Positions 54,680 through 63,022 of a stretch of DNA of 64,000 nt are shown in pieces (positions within the stretch are counted from its first letter, which is position 1; each line of letters starts with the position of its first letter). The notes beneath the pieces were generated by a model. The model did no database searches. It was not told the DNA's origin and worked only from the letters and a program-made list of their open reading frames with translations. The stretch comes from Mucilaginibacter rubeus (GTDB lineage Bacteria > Bacteroidota > Bacteroidia > Sphingobacteriales > Sphingobacteriaceae), in assembly GCF_014643835.1 (NCBI RefSeq), contig NZ_BMKD01000001.1:1550001-1614000 (forward strand), given 5' to 3'. A program made the translations under genes and the position numbers.

Positions 54680-57067
54680 TCAAGCTTTCCACCGCCAATT
54701 TCTGATTTCGGGCATATCCTCACCATTAACATTGATGTATTGTTTGTGCTCAACCAATTTGTCCATTAGGTTTTGTTTGAGATATAAGCCTTTACTGCCC
54801 AAATGCGGCAATCGATCGATTACGTCCATTACGAGATGAAACCTATCCATTTCGTTAAGCACGGTCATGTCAAAGGATGTCGTTATTGTGCCTTCTTCTT
54901 TGTAACCTCTTACATGAATATTGTTATTATTGGTCCTATTATAAGTAAGCCTGTGAATAAGCCATGGATAGCCATGAAAAGCGAAGATCACGGGTTTATT
55001 GACAGTAAAAAGTGCATCAAAATCATGGTCGTTCAAGCCATGTGGATGGCTGGATTGCCTTTCCAGCTTTAGCAAGTCGACAACGTTTACAACCCTTATC
55101 TTTAAATCAGGAAAATGTTCACGTAATATGGATACAGCAGCCAGCGTTTCTAATGTAGGCACATCACCGCAGCAGGCCATCACAATATCTGGCTCACAGT
55201 CCTGATCATTACTTGCCCAGTCCCATACCCCAATGCCTCTTGAACAATGAACCACAGCCTCATCCATACTTAACCATTGAGGAGAAGGGTGCTTCCCTGC
55301 TACCATAACATTTACATAATGTTTGCTACCCAGGCAATGAGCCATAACCGACAAAAGGCAGTTAGAATCCGGCGGCAAATAAACCCTCACAATTTCTGAT
55401 TTCTTATTAATGACGTGATCAATGAATCCCGGATCCTGATGGGTAAAACCATTATGGTCCTGGCGCCAAACGGTTGAAGTAAGCAGAATATTCAGGGATG
55501 CTATCTTTCTCCGCCATGGTATCTCCCGCGTCATTTTCAACCATTTGGCGTGCTGGTTAAACATCGAATCGACGATATGTATAAATGCCTCATAACAATT
55601 GAATAGCCCGTGCCTGCCGGTTAGCAAATACCCTTCGAGCCAACCTTCGCACTGATGTTCGCTGAGCATCTCCATTACCCTCCCCTCTGGGGCAAGGTAT
55701 TCATCATTTACATTAATATCAGCGTTCCACTGACGGCTGGTAGTTTCAAAAATTGCCTCTAACTTATTTGAGACAGTCTCATCGGGACCAAAAACTCTGA
55801 AATTTTGAGGATTAAGAGATATTACATCCCGTAAGAAACGACCGGTGACGTGCACATCACCTTCGCCTGTGATACCCGGATGATCAACATTAACTGCATA
55901 TTTCTGAAAATCAGGAAGCACCAACTCTCTAAGCAAAAGCCCCCCATTTGTGTGCGCATTTGCTCCCATCCTTCGATTGCCTTTTGGTGCTATTTCCGCA
56001 ATTTCCTTCTTTAAGCAACCGTTAGTATCGAATAACTCTCCGGGCCGGTAACTCTTCATCCAGCTTTCGAGCATTTGCAAATGACTCTCCGGGCTTGACC
56101 CGGAAACGGTAAGCGGTATTTGATGAGAGCGAAATGTGCCCTCTATCTGCTTTCCATCAACAACCTTTGGCCCGGTCCATCCTTTTGGTGAATTTAATAT
56201 GATCATTGGCCATTTTGGTCGCTCCTGCCCTGGATGCTCTATGGCATTGTATTTTATTTGCTTTAGAAAGTGTACTGCTTGCTCTAAGGCCGCAGCCATA
56301 GCCTGGTGCATAATTGCAGGGTCCGAACCTTCGACAAATAAAGGAAAGTAGCCATAACCATGAAATAATTGTTCGAGCTCGATGTGGGGAATGCGGGCCA
56401 AAACCGTTGGATTTGAAATCTTATAGCCGTTCAAATGCAAAATTGGTAATACAGCGCCATCGGTAATCGGGTTCAGGAACTTATTAGAATGCCAGGCAGT
56501 TGCCAGCGGACCGGTTTCGGCTTCTCCATCGCCCACAACACAAGCAGCAATGAGGTCCGGATTATCCAGCACAGCGCCAAATGCATGGCTTAACGAGTAT
56601 CCAAGTTCGCCCCCTTCATGCATTGACCCCGGTGTTTGGGGCGAGGCGTGACTGGATACACCACCTGGAAATGAGAACCGTTTAAACAAATTTTTCATAC
56701 CCGCGCGGTCCTGGCTAACTTCCGGATAAACTTCGCTGTAGGTTCCTTCCAGGTATGTACCTGCTGCTACGGCAGGTCCGCCGTGCCCGGGTCCTGAAAT
56801 GTAAAGCATATTTAAATCATATCTGTTAATGATCCGGTTAAGGTGAGTATAAATAAAATTCTGCCCGGGGGTGGTACCCCAGTGGCCTAACTGCATTTTC
56901 TTGAGATGTTCTATTTTTAATGGCTCTTCCAAAAGCGGATTATCGCAAAGATAAAGCTGGCCAACAGACAAATAATTAGCTGCGCGCCAATAAGCATCTA
57001 ATTTCTCCAAACATTCACCGGTTAACGGCGCGTTATCGATTGATGTGATATCAGTTATCATTGTCAT
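54680..57067 (-). CDS. xfp: Xylulose-5-phosphate/fructose-6-phosphate phosphoketolase
   Basis: 795-aa TPP-dependent enzyme that splits xylulose-5-P or fructose-6-P with phosphate into acetyl phosphate plus an aldose phosphate. Family motifs: [19 protein letters not shown] (about 94-112), the TPP-binding [14 protein letters not shown] (about 179-192) and [11 protein letters not shown] (about 549-559). The length fits the family. Acetyl phosphate would give ATP via acetate kinase; no ackA lies in the window. It is a single gene with a CRP/FNR-type promoter element about 200 bp upstream, linking it to the stress genes beyond. Confidence 0.95.
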   Translation of the reverse strand: MTMITDITSIDNAPLTGECLEKLDAYWRAANYLSVGQLYLCDNPLLEEPLKIEHLKKMQLGHWGTTPGQNFIYTHLNRIINRYDLNMLYISGPGHGGPAVAAGTYLEGTYSEVYPEVSQDRAGMKNLFKRFSFPGGVSSHASPQTPGSMHEGGELGYSLSHAFGAVLDNPDLIAACVVGDGEAETGPLATAWHSNKFLNPITDGAVLPILHLNGYKISNPTVLARIPHIELEQLFHGYGYFPLFVEGSDPAIMHQAMAAALEQAVHFLKQIKYNAIEHPGQERPKWPMIILNSPKGWTGPKVVDGKQIEGTFRSHQIPLTVSGSSPESHLQMLESWMKSYRPGELFDTNGCLKKEIAEIAPKGNRRMGANAHTNGGLLLRELVLPDFQKYAVNVDHPGITGEGDVHVTGRFLRDVISLNPQNFRVFGPDETVSNKLEAIFETTSRQWNADINVNDEYLAPEGRVMEMLSEHQCEGWLEGYLLTGRHGLFNCYEAFIHIVDSMFNQHAKWLKMTREIPWRRKIASLNILLTSTVWRQDHNGFTHQDPGFIDHVINKKSEIVRVYLPPDSNCLLSVMAHCLGSKHYVNVMVAGKHPSPQWLSMDEAVVHCSRGIGVWDWASNDQDCEPDIVMACCGDVPTLETLAAVSILREHFPDLKIRVVNVVDLLKLERQSSHPHGLNDHDFDALFTVNKPVIFAFHGYPWLIHRLTYNRTNNNNIHVRGYKEEGTITTSFDMTVLNEMDRFHLVMDVIDRLPHLGSKGLYLKQNLMDKLVEHKQYINVNGEDMPEIRNWRWKA

Positions 57068-57231
57068 TTTAATTGCTTTAAATAATTTTAAATGCGGTTT
57101 ATTTCATTCACGATCCACACCATCATCAGTTCCTCATCAGTTGGTATTATATAGACGTTAACCCCTGAATCATTTGCAGATATATTCTTATTTTGGTCAG
57201 ATTTCATTATTCACTGATTTGACATTATCAA

Positions 57232-57275
57232 CAAATATCGAATGACTGGGATTCTCAAAACATGACCGCCATCAC
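57232..57275 (-). promoter_or_regulatory. Candidate CRP/FNR-type promoter of xfp
   Basis: Minus strand GTGATGGCGGTCAT (57262-57275), a perfect RTGA-N6-TCAY site, then a 22-bp gap and GATATTTG (57232-57239), a one-mismatch -7 element. Same geometry as at hsp20 and the usp genes. A predicted leader of about 160 nt follows. Confidence 0.6.
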
Positions 57276-57301
57276 TAATTCCGATGAGTAACAGCATTTA
57301 G

Positions 57302-57886
57302 TTAACCTTTGGATTTACCCGAAGAAAGACTGATGATATGTCTAACCTTAAAAGAAATAACCACTCTGAAAATACCTGCTCCCAAAAACGCCATTCCAGT
57401 CCATACGATCAGGTTAGCGATACCAAAAGCAGGATAAGCAAGAATGCCAACTGAAAAGAAAATGATAACCAAGCTATTAAACATGATCCAGCCCCAACTC
57501 CCGATACCGTAAGCACGCATATCAAGCGCGCTTCCTATACCCATTATGCCTCTTACAAGCAACCAAAATCCAACAATAATCGGAAGCAACATCATGGTTA
57601 TTGTTGGGTAGGTAAACAAATAACTACCTATAGCTAAATCAATCAACCCGCTTGCCAGCAGCCACCCCCAGCGCTCAATATGCCGGATACTTATCATTGC
57701 AAAAACAGTTTCAAAAAGGCCGGTCATCATCATTCCTGCGGCAAACGTAATACTAAGTGAAAGATACGACTGCAGCGGCGATAGAATCACCCAAAACCCA
57801 AGAACACAAAGCAGGATACCAGATAACAGCATCAATATCCAATATCTGGACGGGACAATTACCCTGTTATAAACTACAGCTTCCAT
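57302..57886 (-). CDS. HdeD-like DUF308 membrane protein
   Basis: 194-aa membrane protein with six hydrophobic helices, e.g. YWILMLLSGILLCVLGFWVI and LLPIIVGFWLLVRGIMGIG. DUF308 repeats are visible as pairs of helices with GxxL/VRGIxGI-type turns. HdeD proteins are linked to acid resistance in enterobacteria, but the molecular role is not established. The reading frame runs upstream to 57955; the ATG at 57886 (MEAVVYNR) gives a normal cytoplasmic N-terminus. It follows hsp20 with a 78-bp gap, so it may be cotranscribed with it. Confidence 0.85.
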   Translation of the reverse strand: MEAVVYNRVIVPSRYWILMLLSGILLCVLGFWVILSPLQSYLSLSITFAAGMMMTGLFETVFAMISIRHIERWGWLLASGLIDLAIGSYLFTYPTITMMLLPIIVGFWLLVRGIMGIGSALDMRAYGIGSWGWIMFNSLVIIFFSVGILAYPAFGIANLIVWTGMAFLGAGIFRVVISFKVRHIISLSSGKSKG

Positions 57887-57964
57887 AGTTTGATATTTTT
57901 TGCGGCGTTTGATCAAAGAAGAAGTTGCACCTGTACAATCAAAGTACAGGCGCAACGCGGTTGA

Positions 57965-58396
57965 TCAGTCAATGTTAATTTTCTTTTTCTCTGCAACAGC
58001 AGGGGTTGTTTTACGAATATCAATAGTCAGCAACCCGTTCTTGTAATTTGCTTGAATGTGGTCATTATCCACATCTCCGGGTAAGTTGAAGCTTCGGGTA
58101 AAGGAACTGCTTGAAAATTCTTTGCGGGTGTAATTCTCTTTTTCCTCATTATGTTCCTCGCTGGTTTCGGCACTGATAGTCAGCAAACCATTTTCAATAC
58201 CGATATTGAAATCATCTTTCTTGAAACCCGGGGCGGCAACTTCAAGTTCATAATTCTCTTTCTTATCACGGATGTTTACCGCCGGCAATAGCTCCCGATT
58301 GAAGAAAGGATGATTAAAGAAATTGTCGTTGTTCCAGAAATCCTCCATCATTGAACGCAATGAGGGGATGTTGTTTGATTTTACTAATGTTGACAT
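57965..58396 (-). CDS. Hsp20/alpha-crystallin small heat-shock protein
   Basis: 143-aa small heat-shock protein. The alpha-crystallin domain (about 42-130) shows ELEVAAPGFKKDDFNI, the conserved FTRSFNLPGDVDNDHIQANY and the signature KNGLLTIDI (A-x-x-x-N-G-L); the short N-terminus has the family's FFNHPFFNREL. It holds unfolding proteins as an ATP-independent oligomer. First gene of a likely pair with hdeD; a CRP/FNR-type promoter lies 63 bp upstream. Confidence 0.95.
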   Translation of the reverse strand: MSTLVKSNNIPSLRSMMEDFWNNDNFFNHPFFNRELLPAVNIRDKKENYELEVAAPGFKKDDFNIGIENGLLTISAETSEEHNEEKENYTRKEFSSSSFTRSFNLPGDVDNDHIQANYKNGLLTIDIRKTTPAVAEKKKINID

Positions 58397-58422
58397 AGCG
58401 TTGTATATTTAAGTTTATGGAT

Positions 58423-58466
58423 CAAAATTCGGAATGGATTATTCAACCGCACATGACCGTGCTCAC
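58423..58466 (-). promoter_or_regulatory. Candidate CRP/FNR-type promoter of hsp20
   Basis: Minus strand GTGAGCACGGTCAT (58453-58466), a perfect RTGA-N6-TCAY site, 22-bp gap, GAATTTTG (58423-58430), one mismatch to TAnnTTTG. Overlapping its upstream edge is an 8-bp inverted repeat GCTCACAA/TTGTGAGC (58461-58468, 58479-58486). Confidence 0.65.
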
Positions 58467-58537
58467 AAAGAGCTATGATTGTGAGCATTAAATGCAAGGC
58501 TGCGTTTAACCATTCATGTTTAAAGTCAAATTCAGTC

Positions 58538-58581
58538 ATGATCATGGTCATTTATAATGAGGACTGAGATGTGAATATTTG
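58538..58581 (+). promoter_or_regulatory. Candidate CRP/FNR-type promoter of uspA
   Basis: ATGATCATGGTCAT (58538-58551), a perfect RTGA-N6-TCAY site, 22-bp gap, AATATTTG (58574-58581), one mismatch to TAnnTTTG. The start codon lies 39 bp after the -7 element. Confidence 0.65.
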
Positions 58582-58620
58582 TGTAATCAAATCAGTTACT
58601 TAAAAATTCAATCCATTATC

Positions 58621-59481
58621 ATGAAAACTATCCTCGCACTCACCGATTTTTCCGATAATTCATCAAACGCTGCAAATTTGGCTGTACTACTGGCAGGTAA
58701 ATTGCATGCCAACGTACTTTTGTATCATAACTATGAAACCATAGCGGTAGCGTCCACTTTTTCTGGAGGTCCCTACGTAGACGAAGAGTTTTTTTTAGCC
58801 ACTGCCGAAATAAAGAAAAAACTTGATCATCAATTAAACACACTGCAATACATTGCAGATGGGATTGATAAAACCGAACGAAAGCCAACACTTAAAGGCT
58901 TAAGCGGTGACGGTAACCTGAAAGATAATCTCAAACAAATACTTGATGAAAACCAAATTGTGTTTATAACGATGGGGGCCCCATCAGGTACCTCTATCGA
59001 ACACTTGTTTTTCGGCAGCGAAACCAATAAAATAATTCAACATACACAACGCCCGGTGTTGGTTGTACCAGCCAGTACCAGTGTTACCGATATTAAAAAG
59101 GTGGTATTCGCTACTACCTTCGATGAAGCGGATATAGCGCCACTCCATTTCTTAATTGGCCTGGGAAAGATCTTTAAGTTCAGTATTGAAGTGGTACATG
59201 TAAACCAGCCAGTAAAAGATAAGAAACAGCAAATTGAAAAGGAAGGAGCTTTCCAAAAACATATTGCCAAATTCGGGTACGACGATATTTCGTTTAAGGA
59301 CCTCGGAGGCCGCGAAGTTGCGGACCGGCTACACCGTCATTGCGCTGAAGAAAAACCTGATCTCCTCGCGGTAGTTCATCACCAACATTCTTTTTTCAGG
59401 CGCTATTTTGAACATAGCACTACCAAAGAAGCTCTTAGCGACCTAAAATTGCCGCTGTTCATTTTCCCGACTATTATTTAA
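58621..59481 (+). CDS. Tandem-domain universal stress protein
   Basis: 286-aa UspA-family protein with two Usp domains (about 1-145 and 150-286). Domain 1 starts MKTILALTDFSDNSSNAA and has the nucleotide-binding loop MGAPSGTSIEHLFFGS; domain 2 is more divergent, ending in FRRYFEHSTTKEALS. Such proteins bind ATP/AMP and promote survival of starvation, redox or oxygen stress; the mechanism is poorly known. The open frame extends to 58579, but 58621 is preferred as the fold begins there. It is divergent from hsp20 and shares the CRP/FNR-type control. Confidence 0.9.
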   Translation: MKTILALTDFSDNSSNAANLAVLLAGKLHANVLLYHNYETIAVASTFSGGPYVDEEFFLATAEIKKKLDHQLNTLQYIADGIDKTERKPTLKGLSGDGNLKDNLKQILDENQIVFITMGAPSGTSIEHLFFGSETNKIIQHTQRPVLVVPASTSVTDIKKVVFATTFDEADIAPLHFLIGLGKIFKFSIEVVHVNQPVKDKKQQIEKEGAFQKHIAKFGYDDISFKDLGGREVADRLHRHCAEEKPDLLAVVHHQHSFFRRYFEHSTTKEALSDLKLPLFIFPTII

Positions 59482-59504
59482 ACCCGGTTCAATTTATTAA
59501 AAGC

Positions 59505-59546
59505 GGTCCATTCAAAAATGGGTACAATCCATACTTTGAATGGACC
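59505..59546 (+). terminator. Hairpin after uspA
   Basis: Perfect 12-bp stem GGTCCATTCAAA/TTTGAATGGACC (59505-59516, 59535-59546) with a second inner stem ATGG/CCAT in the 18-base loop. It starts 23 bp after the uspA stop; no strong T run, so efficiency is uncertain. Confidence 0.55.
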
Positions 59547-59571
59547 ATTAATATCAGTTACATGAAGCGGT

Positions 59572-59740
59572 TTATTCAACCGGAAATTTCATTTCGAAAA
59601 AGGCGCCATCTCTAAGGCTTGTATCCAAACAATTCGTCAGCAGCTGGATTGGCATAAATGATCTGTCCGGTTTTATCAATTATAATAATACCATCTATCA
59701 CATGATGTATAACAACTTTTAGGAAATTCAGATCATTCAT
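59572..59740 (-). pseudogene. Remnant of a PAS sensor kinase gene
   Basis: From 59740 the minus strand encodes a PAS-domain beginning (NDLNFLKVVIHHVIDGIIII, then DKTGQIIYANPAADELFGYKP) followed at once by a stop. In the next frame the sequence continues LRDGAFFEMKFPVE and a stop, resembling the last residues of a histidine kinase ATPase domain. So most of the gene appears to have been deleted, leaving the two ends joined with a frameshift. It lies 29 bp downstream of the LOG gene, probably an old last gene of that operon. Confidence 0.6.
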
Positions 59741-59768
59741 ATTGATAGCGATATTGATAATAAAACTA

Positions 59769-60500
59769 TTAAATGCGTTCCAAAAGCCACTTTATAGGAG
59801 TGATCGGCTTTGCGGGCTTTAGCCCAAACGTTTTGATGCACTTTTCGGAAATTAAACTAACGGCTTCTTCTATATCATCAGTTATCAAATACAACTTCAT
59901 ATCACCAGGCCCTATTGTTCCATTAGCCTTCATGAGATCGATATGTTCAACAAGTTTGCAATAGTATTCTTTACCGAAAATAACCACCGGGAAGTCTTTT
60001 ATCTTGTGTGTTTGGATCAGGGTTAGCGCTTCAAAATATTCGTCCATTGTACCGTATCCCCCAGGCATAACAACAAAGGCAAAAGAGTATTTGACCAATA
60101 ACACCTTCCTTACAAAAAAATGTTTCATGTAAACCCATTTATCGAGGTATTGGTTAGGCTTCTGCTCTACAGGAAGCTGGATATTACAGGCAACAGACCG
60201 GCCGCCAACATCCTTAGCTCCCCTATTAGCCGCTTCCATAAGTCCAGGCCCTCCCCCTGTCATAATTGTAAAACCAAGCTTCGCAAATTCGGCAGCAGCT
60301 TTCCGGGTCAGTTCATAATAAGGATGGTTTTCCTTAAATCTGGCCGAACCAAATACCGTAATGCAGGGGCCAATAAAATGTAATGCACGGAATCCTTTTA
60401 TAAATTCCCACATTGTTTCGAACGTAAAACGTAGCTCCTTAAATCGCGAATGGGGGCCCTCCAGGAATGCGATCTCAGATTTATTGCTCTCTTTAGACAT
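59769..60500 (-). CDS. LOG-family protein (cytokinin-nucleotide phosphoribohydrolase-like)
   Basis: 243-aa Rossmann-fold protein of the LOG/TIGR00730 family. The two diagnostic motifs are GGGPGLMEAANRGA (about 83-96) and PGGYGTMDEYFE (about 146-157). Members cleave nucleoside 5'-monophosphates such as cytokinin precursors into base plus ribose phosphate; the physiological substrate in free-living bacteria is unclear. A GTG three bases earlier is possible; the ATG at 60500 is preferred. It is preceded by a truncated UspA gene and followed by a kinase remnant. Confidence 0.88.
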   Translation of the reverse strand: MSKESNKSEIAFLEGPHSRFKELRFTFETMWEFIKGFRALHFIGPCITVFGSARFKENHPYYELTRKAAAEFAKLGFTIMTGGGPGLMEAANRGAKDVGGRSVACNIQLPVEQKPNQYLDKWVYMKHFFVRKVLLVKYSFAFVVMPGGYGTMDEYFEALTLIQTHKIKDFPVVIFGKEYYCKLVEHIDLMKANGTIGPGDMKLYLITDDIEEAVSLISEKCIKTFGLKPAKPITPIKWLLERI

Positions 60501-60506
60501 CACTAA

Positions 60507-60620
60507 TTATAATTGGCATAATATTACGCCTGCCCTTATATTTTGAGCAATATTTACAGCATAACTTGCCGCATTTTTTGCCTGCGCCGAAAAATCTGTT
60601 GGAACTAAAATCGTTTTCAT
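60507..60620 (-). pseudogene. Truncated UspA gene
   Basis: 37-codon frame, MKTILVPTDFSAQAKNAASY then AVNIAQNIRAGVILCQL, ending in a stop. It is an unmistakable N-terminal beta-alpha-beta segment of a UspA domain (normal length about 140 per domain). No continuation is present, since the LOG gene starts 7 bp downstream. A deletion probably removed the rest. Expression as a short peptide is possible but function is doubtful. Confidence 0.75.
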
Positions 60621-60648
60621 AATTTTTCAAAATCATAATAAAAACCGC

Positions 60649-62013
60649 TCACTTTGTTTTATTGACGGGTTTAAGGCCATAAAGCTCATTTTCGACCTTG
60701 TTGTCAAGGTTATATATGTCTTCATATTTTACAATCTGGCCATCCACAATAGCAGTAGTGATATAAGTAATCTTGATTGGGACAGGCTTTTTAAGTTGAA
60801 AAACTTTAATTTCCCGATCCATCAGGGCCCGGTGCATGGATTTTATGTCTGTTTTATTTCCGGCTGTTGCTAATAACAATTTGGCAAGTTCTTCTCCCCG
60901 CTCAATTCTTATCGCCCCGTTACTCGTCGCTCTTTTTTGCTTCCTGAATAAATTCTTATCAGATAAACCCAACAACTCTATACCTGCCTTATTGCCGGGC
61001 ATGAAATATATATAATTGCCATTTTTTTGATTGCCTGTTTTTTGTTTAGGAAACAGATTATACGGAATCATTTTGTCTCTCTGATTAGTTTTGGGATTTA
61101 CAGCGCCTGTTCCGGTAGCAAAATCTGTAAGCGTACTTACCATTAAGGGTGTTGGTGTAGCAGCAGCCCCTACCACTATTTTGAAATTAAACGTTGTATC
61201 CGGCAGGACTAATTTTAATGTATAAGTTGGAATATTAATCTGGATATAAGTACTATCGTTTATTTCGGCCCACCGTAACCGCTCCATATTCACAGCAATT
61301 TTTCTCACATCGGCTTCCGGCGTTTCATAGCAGTCTCCCTCATAAAGCCCTTTAATCAAATGTAACTGATGTTGAAATATTGCGTACTCTTTGTTTAAAG
61401 GTTGCACTTTTACTACTGCATCCATAAAAGCAGGTAATTTGAGCGCATTAGTTAATATTTCTTCGCTGTTAAAGCCGTTAATGGTTGCCCTATCAATTTT
61501 CGCAGGCGGATAATATGGGTTCAGTTTGCCGAAATGCAGGTTATTCATAAAAGCGAGCATAGCGTCGGTGAGGAATATCTCAAACCGGGCCTTTTGCTTG
61601 TTGTTTACTTTACCGGGTTGTTCGAGTATGGTGTGCAAGGTGGTATACTGCAGCTCTTTAGGATGATAATCTTCGTGCCTTAAACCAAATTGCAACACAC
61701 AATCAATCAGGAGCATGGCAGCCCATGTTTTATTTTGATCTTTTTGTTCCACTGTCCATACCGGAGCAAAAGCCCGTTTTTCGTAAAACCGCTTAGCTGA
61801 AACTGGAAAATACAAGCCATTATTCAATGCCTTATCATTTAATTGCCCGGCGATCTGTGCTGTGATCGAAGTATCAGTTGTATTGCGAATAATGTTTTTT
61901 CCTGGTGCATAGCTTTTTGACAAGGCTCCTGCCGGCATAAAAAAAATGCACAAAACAAACAGCCAAATAAGGGTTTGTTTACTGGCGGCAAAGCTTATTT
62001 CAACTATTTTCAT
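60649..62013 (-). CDS. L,D-transpeptidase-like protein with lost catalytic residues
   Basis: 454-aa exported protein of the YcbB-type L,D-transpeptidase family: N-terminal signal/anchor (about 12-30), scaffold domain (about 55-235) and a YkuD-type domain (about 245-400). The conserved scaffold segment MERLRWAEINDSTYIQINIP (243-262) fits. The catalytic motif, normally S-H-G-C-I-R, reads SNGAIRI at 364-370: His is Asn365 and the nucleophile Cys is Ala367. It is therefore unlikely to cross-link peptidoglycan and may be a binding or scaffolding relative. The gene precedes the truncated uspA and LOG genes; its promoter has the CRP/FNR-type site. Confidence 0.82.
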   Translation of the reverse strand: MKIVEISFAASKQTLIWLFVLCIFFMPAGALSKSYAPGKNIIRNTTDTSITAQIAGQLNDKALNNGLYFPVSAKRFYEKRAFAPVWTVEQKDQNKTWAAMLLIDCVLQFGLRHEDYHPKELQYTTLHTILEQPGKVNNKQKARFEIFLTDAMLAFMNNLHFGKLNPYYPPAKIDRATINGFNSEEILTNALKLPAFMDAVVKVQPLNKEYAIFQHQLHLIKGLYEGDCYETPEADVRKIAVNMERLRWAEINDSTYIQINIPTYTLKLVLPDTTFNFKIVVGAAATPTPLMVSTLTDFATGTGAVNPKTNQRDKMIPYNLFPKQKTGNQKNGNYIYFMPGNKAGIELLGLSDKNLFRKQKRATSNGAIRIERGEELAKLLLATAGNKTDIKSMHRALMDREIKVFQLKKPVPIKITYITTAIVDGQIVKYEDIYNLDNKVENELYGLKPVNKTK

Positions 62014-62031
62014 AATTTCTTTTTTATGACG

Positions 62032-62075
62032 TAAAAATGCAATGCCTGGTAGGTTAAATTAGTGACGACGGTCAT
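62032..62075 (-). promoter_or_regulatory. Candidate CRP/FNR-type promoter of the transpeptidase-like gene
   Basis: Minus strand ATGACCGTCGTCAC (62062-62075), a perfect RTGA-N6-TCAY site, 22-bp gap, CATTTTTA (62032-62039), two mismatches to TAnnTTTG. The weakest -7 element of the set, but in the same register. Confidence 0.5.
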
Positions 62076-62122
62076 TTATCCAACTGATCCTGAACACTCA
62101 AAACAGTTTCAACTTTGTAAAC

Positions 62123-62941
62123 TCAATATGGAAAGACAAGCACCGGGATGCCTACTTGCACAGGAACGGAAATATCGCTCCCCTCGGTTCTCAACTGCTC
62201 ACAATGAAATCGGTGATGTACAACCGCCAGCAGATCGGCATGCATATTATGTATCATAACATCAACAGCCCGTGACATATCACGTTCTTTTGTATTACTA
62301 AAAAACAGCCTCTCATAGCCGATTTTTTTACTTATCTCGTCGCTAAAGAGTGTTAGCGCGTAATTTTGTTCCAAATGGGGCAAACCCTTTGCCGAAATAT
62401 GAGCGAGTAACAGATCTGCCTGAAAGGCCTGGGCCAAAGAAGCAAGATGTTTCAAAACATTTAACCGGCAATATCGTAAATCAGCTGTGTAAACCAAGCG
62501 CTCAAAACCACCATCAAATTTCACAGGAACAAGCATCACCGGGCAAGATATCCGGTTTAAAACCGCCTGCACCTTAACGTCCCGATTAAATGGTGCCGAT
62601 TCCGGCAACCCTTTTATAACCATCCAAACGCAATTTTTATTGATGTAAGCAATCAATTGCGCTTCCGTATCACTTGACACTTCAAGTTCTTCAATTAGCG
62701 GCATATGTTCACCTTCTTTTAAGGACAAATTGGCCGGTTGGCCCCGTAACGGACCGGGTATGTAACCATCAGCGGCAACGTACCCCGCCAATTGCAATGC
62801 TTTAGAAAACGATGGTTGTTTTACCGCATATATCCGGGCCAAAACTAAATTAGCTCCAATGCGCTTTGCTATGTTGAAGGCAAGATGCGTGGCATTTGTA
62901 GCAGACGCAGAACCATCGTCAATTACCAGGATCGTTTTCAT
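62123..62941 (-). CDS. Tandem universal stress protein
   Basis: 272-aa UspA-type protein with two domains (about 1-135 and 140-272). The first begins MKTILVIDDGSASATNATHL; the second contains ERLVYTADLRYCRLN and a C-terminal HNMHADLLAVVHHRFH, both typical strands/helices of the fold. Nucleotide-binding glycines are less clear than in the neighbouring uspA, so ligand binding is uncertain. It is a single gene with a divergent 3'-side neighbour and the strongest FNR-type site of the window upstream. Confidence 0.88.
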   Translation of the reverse strand: MKTILVIDDGSASATNATHLAFNIAKRIGANLVLARIYAVKQPSFSKALQLAGYVAADGYIPGPLRGQPANLSLKEGEHMPLIEELEVSSDTEAQLIAYINKNCVWMVIKGLPESAPFNRDVKVQAVLNRISCPVMLVPVKFDGGFERLVYTADLRYCRLNVLKHLASLAQAFQADLLLAHISAKGLPHLEQNYALTLFSDEISKKIGYERLFFSNTKERDMSRAVDVMIHNMHADLLAVVHHRFHCEQLRTEGSDISVPVQVGIPVLVFPY

Positions 62942-62978
62942 AGGCTGTGTTTTCAGGTTAATAATTGAAGTACGATAG

Positions 62979-63022
62979 CAAAATTAGGCATAGGCTCATT
63001 TTATCCACTTGATGTAAATCAA
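62979..63022 (-). promoter_or_regulatory. FNR-type promoter of the usp gene at 62123-62941
   Basis: TTGATGTAAATCAA (63009-63022) is a perfect FNR consensus (TTGAT-N4-ATCAA), followed on the minus strand after 22 bp by TAATTTTG (62979-62986), an exact TAnnTTTG. A second site, GTGATTTTCCTCAT (63031-63044), lies with its centre 22 bp further upstream, two helical turns away. Confidence 0.7.

Noticed and set aside
57219-57231. TTGACATTATCAA as an FNR box upstream of xfp
   Set aside because: The half-sites are one base too close (5-bp spacer); the properly spaced site is at 57262-57275.
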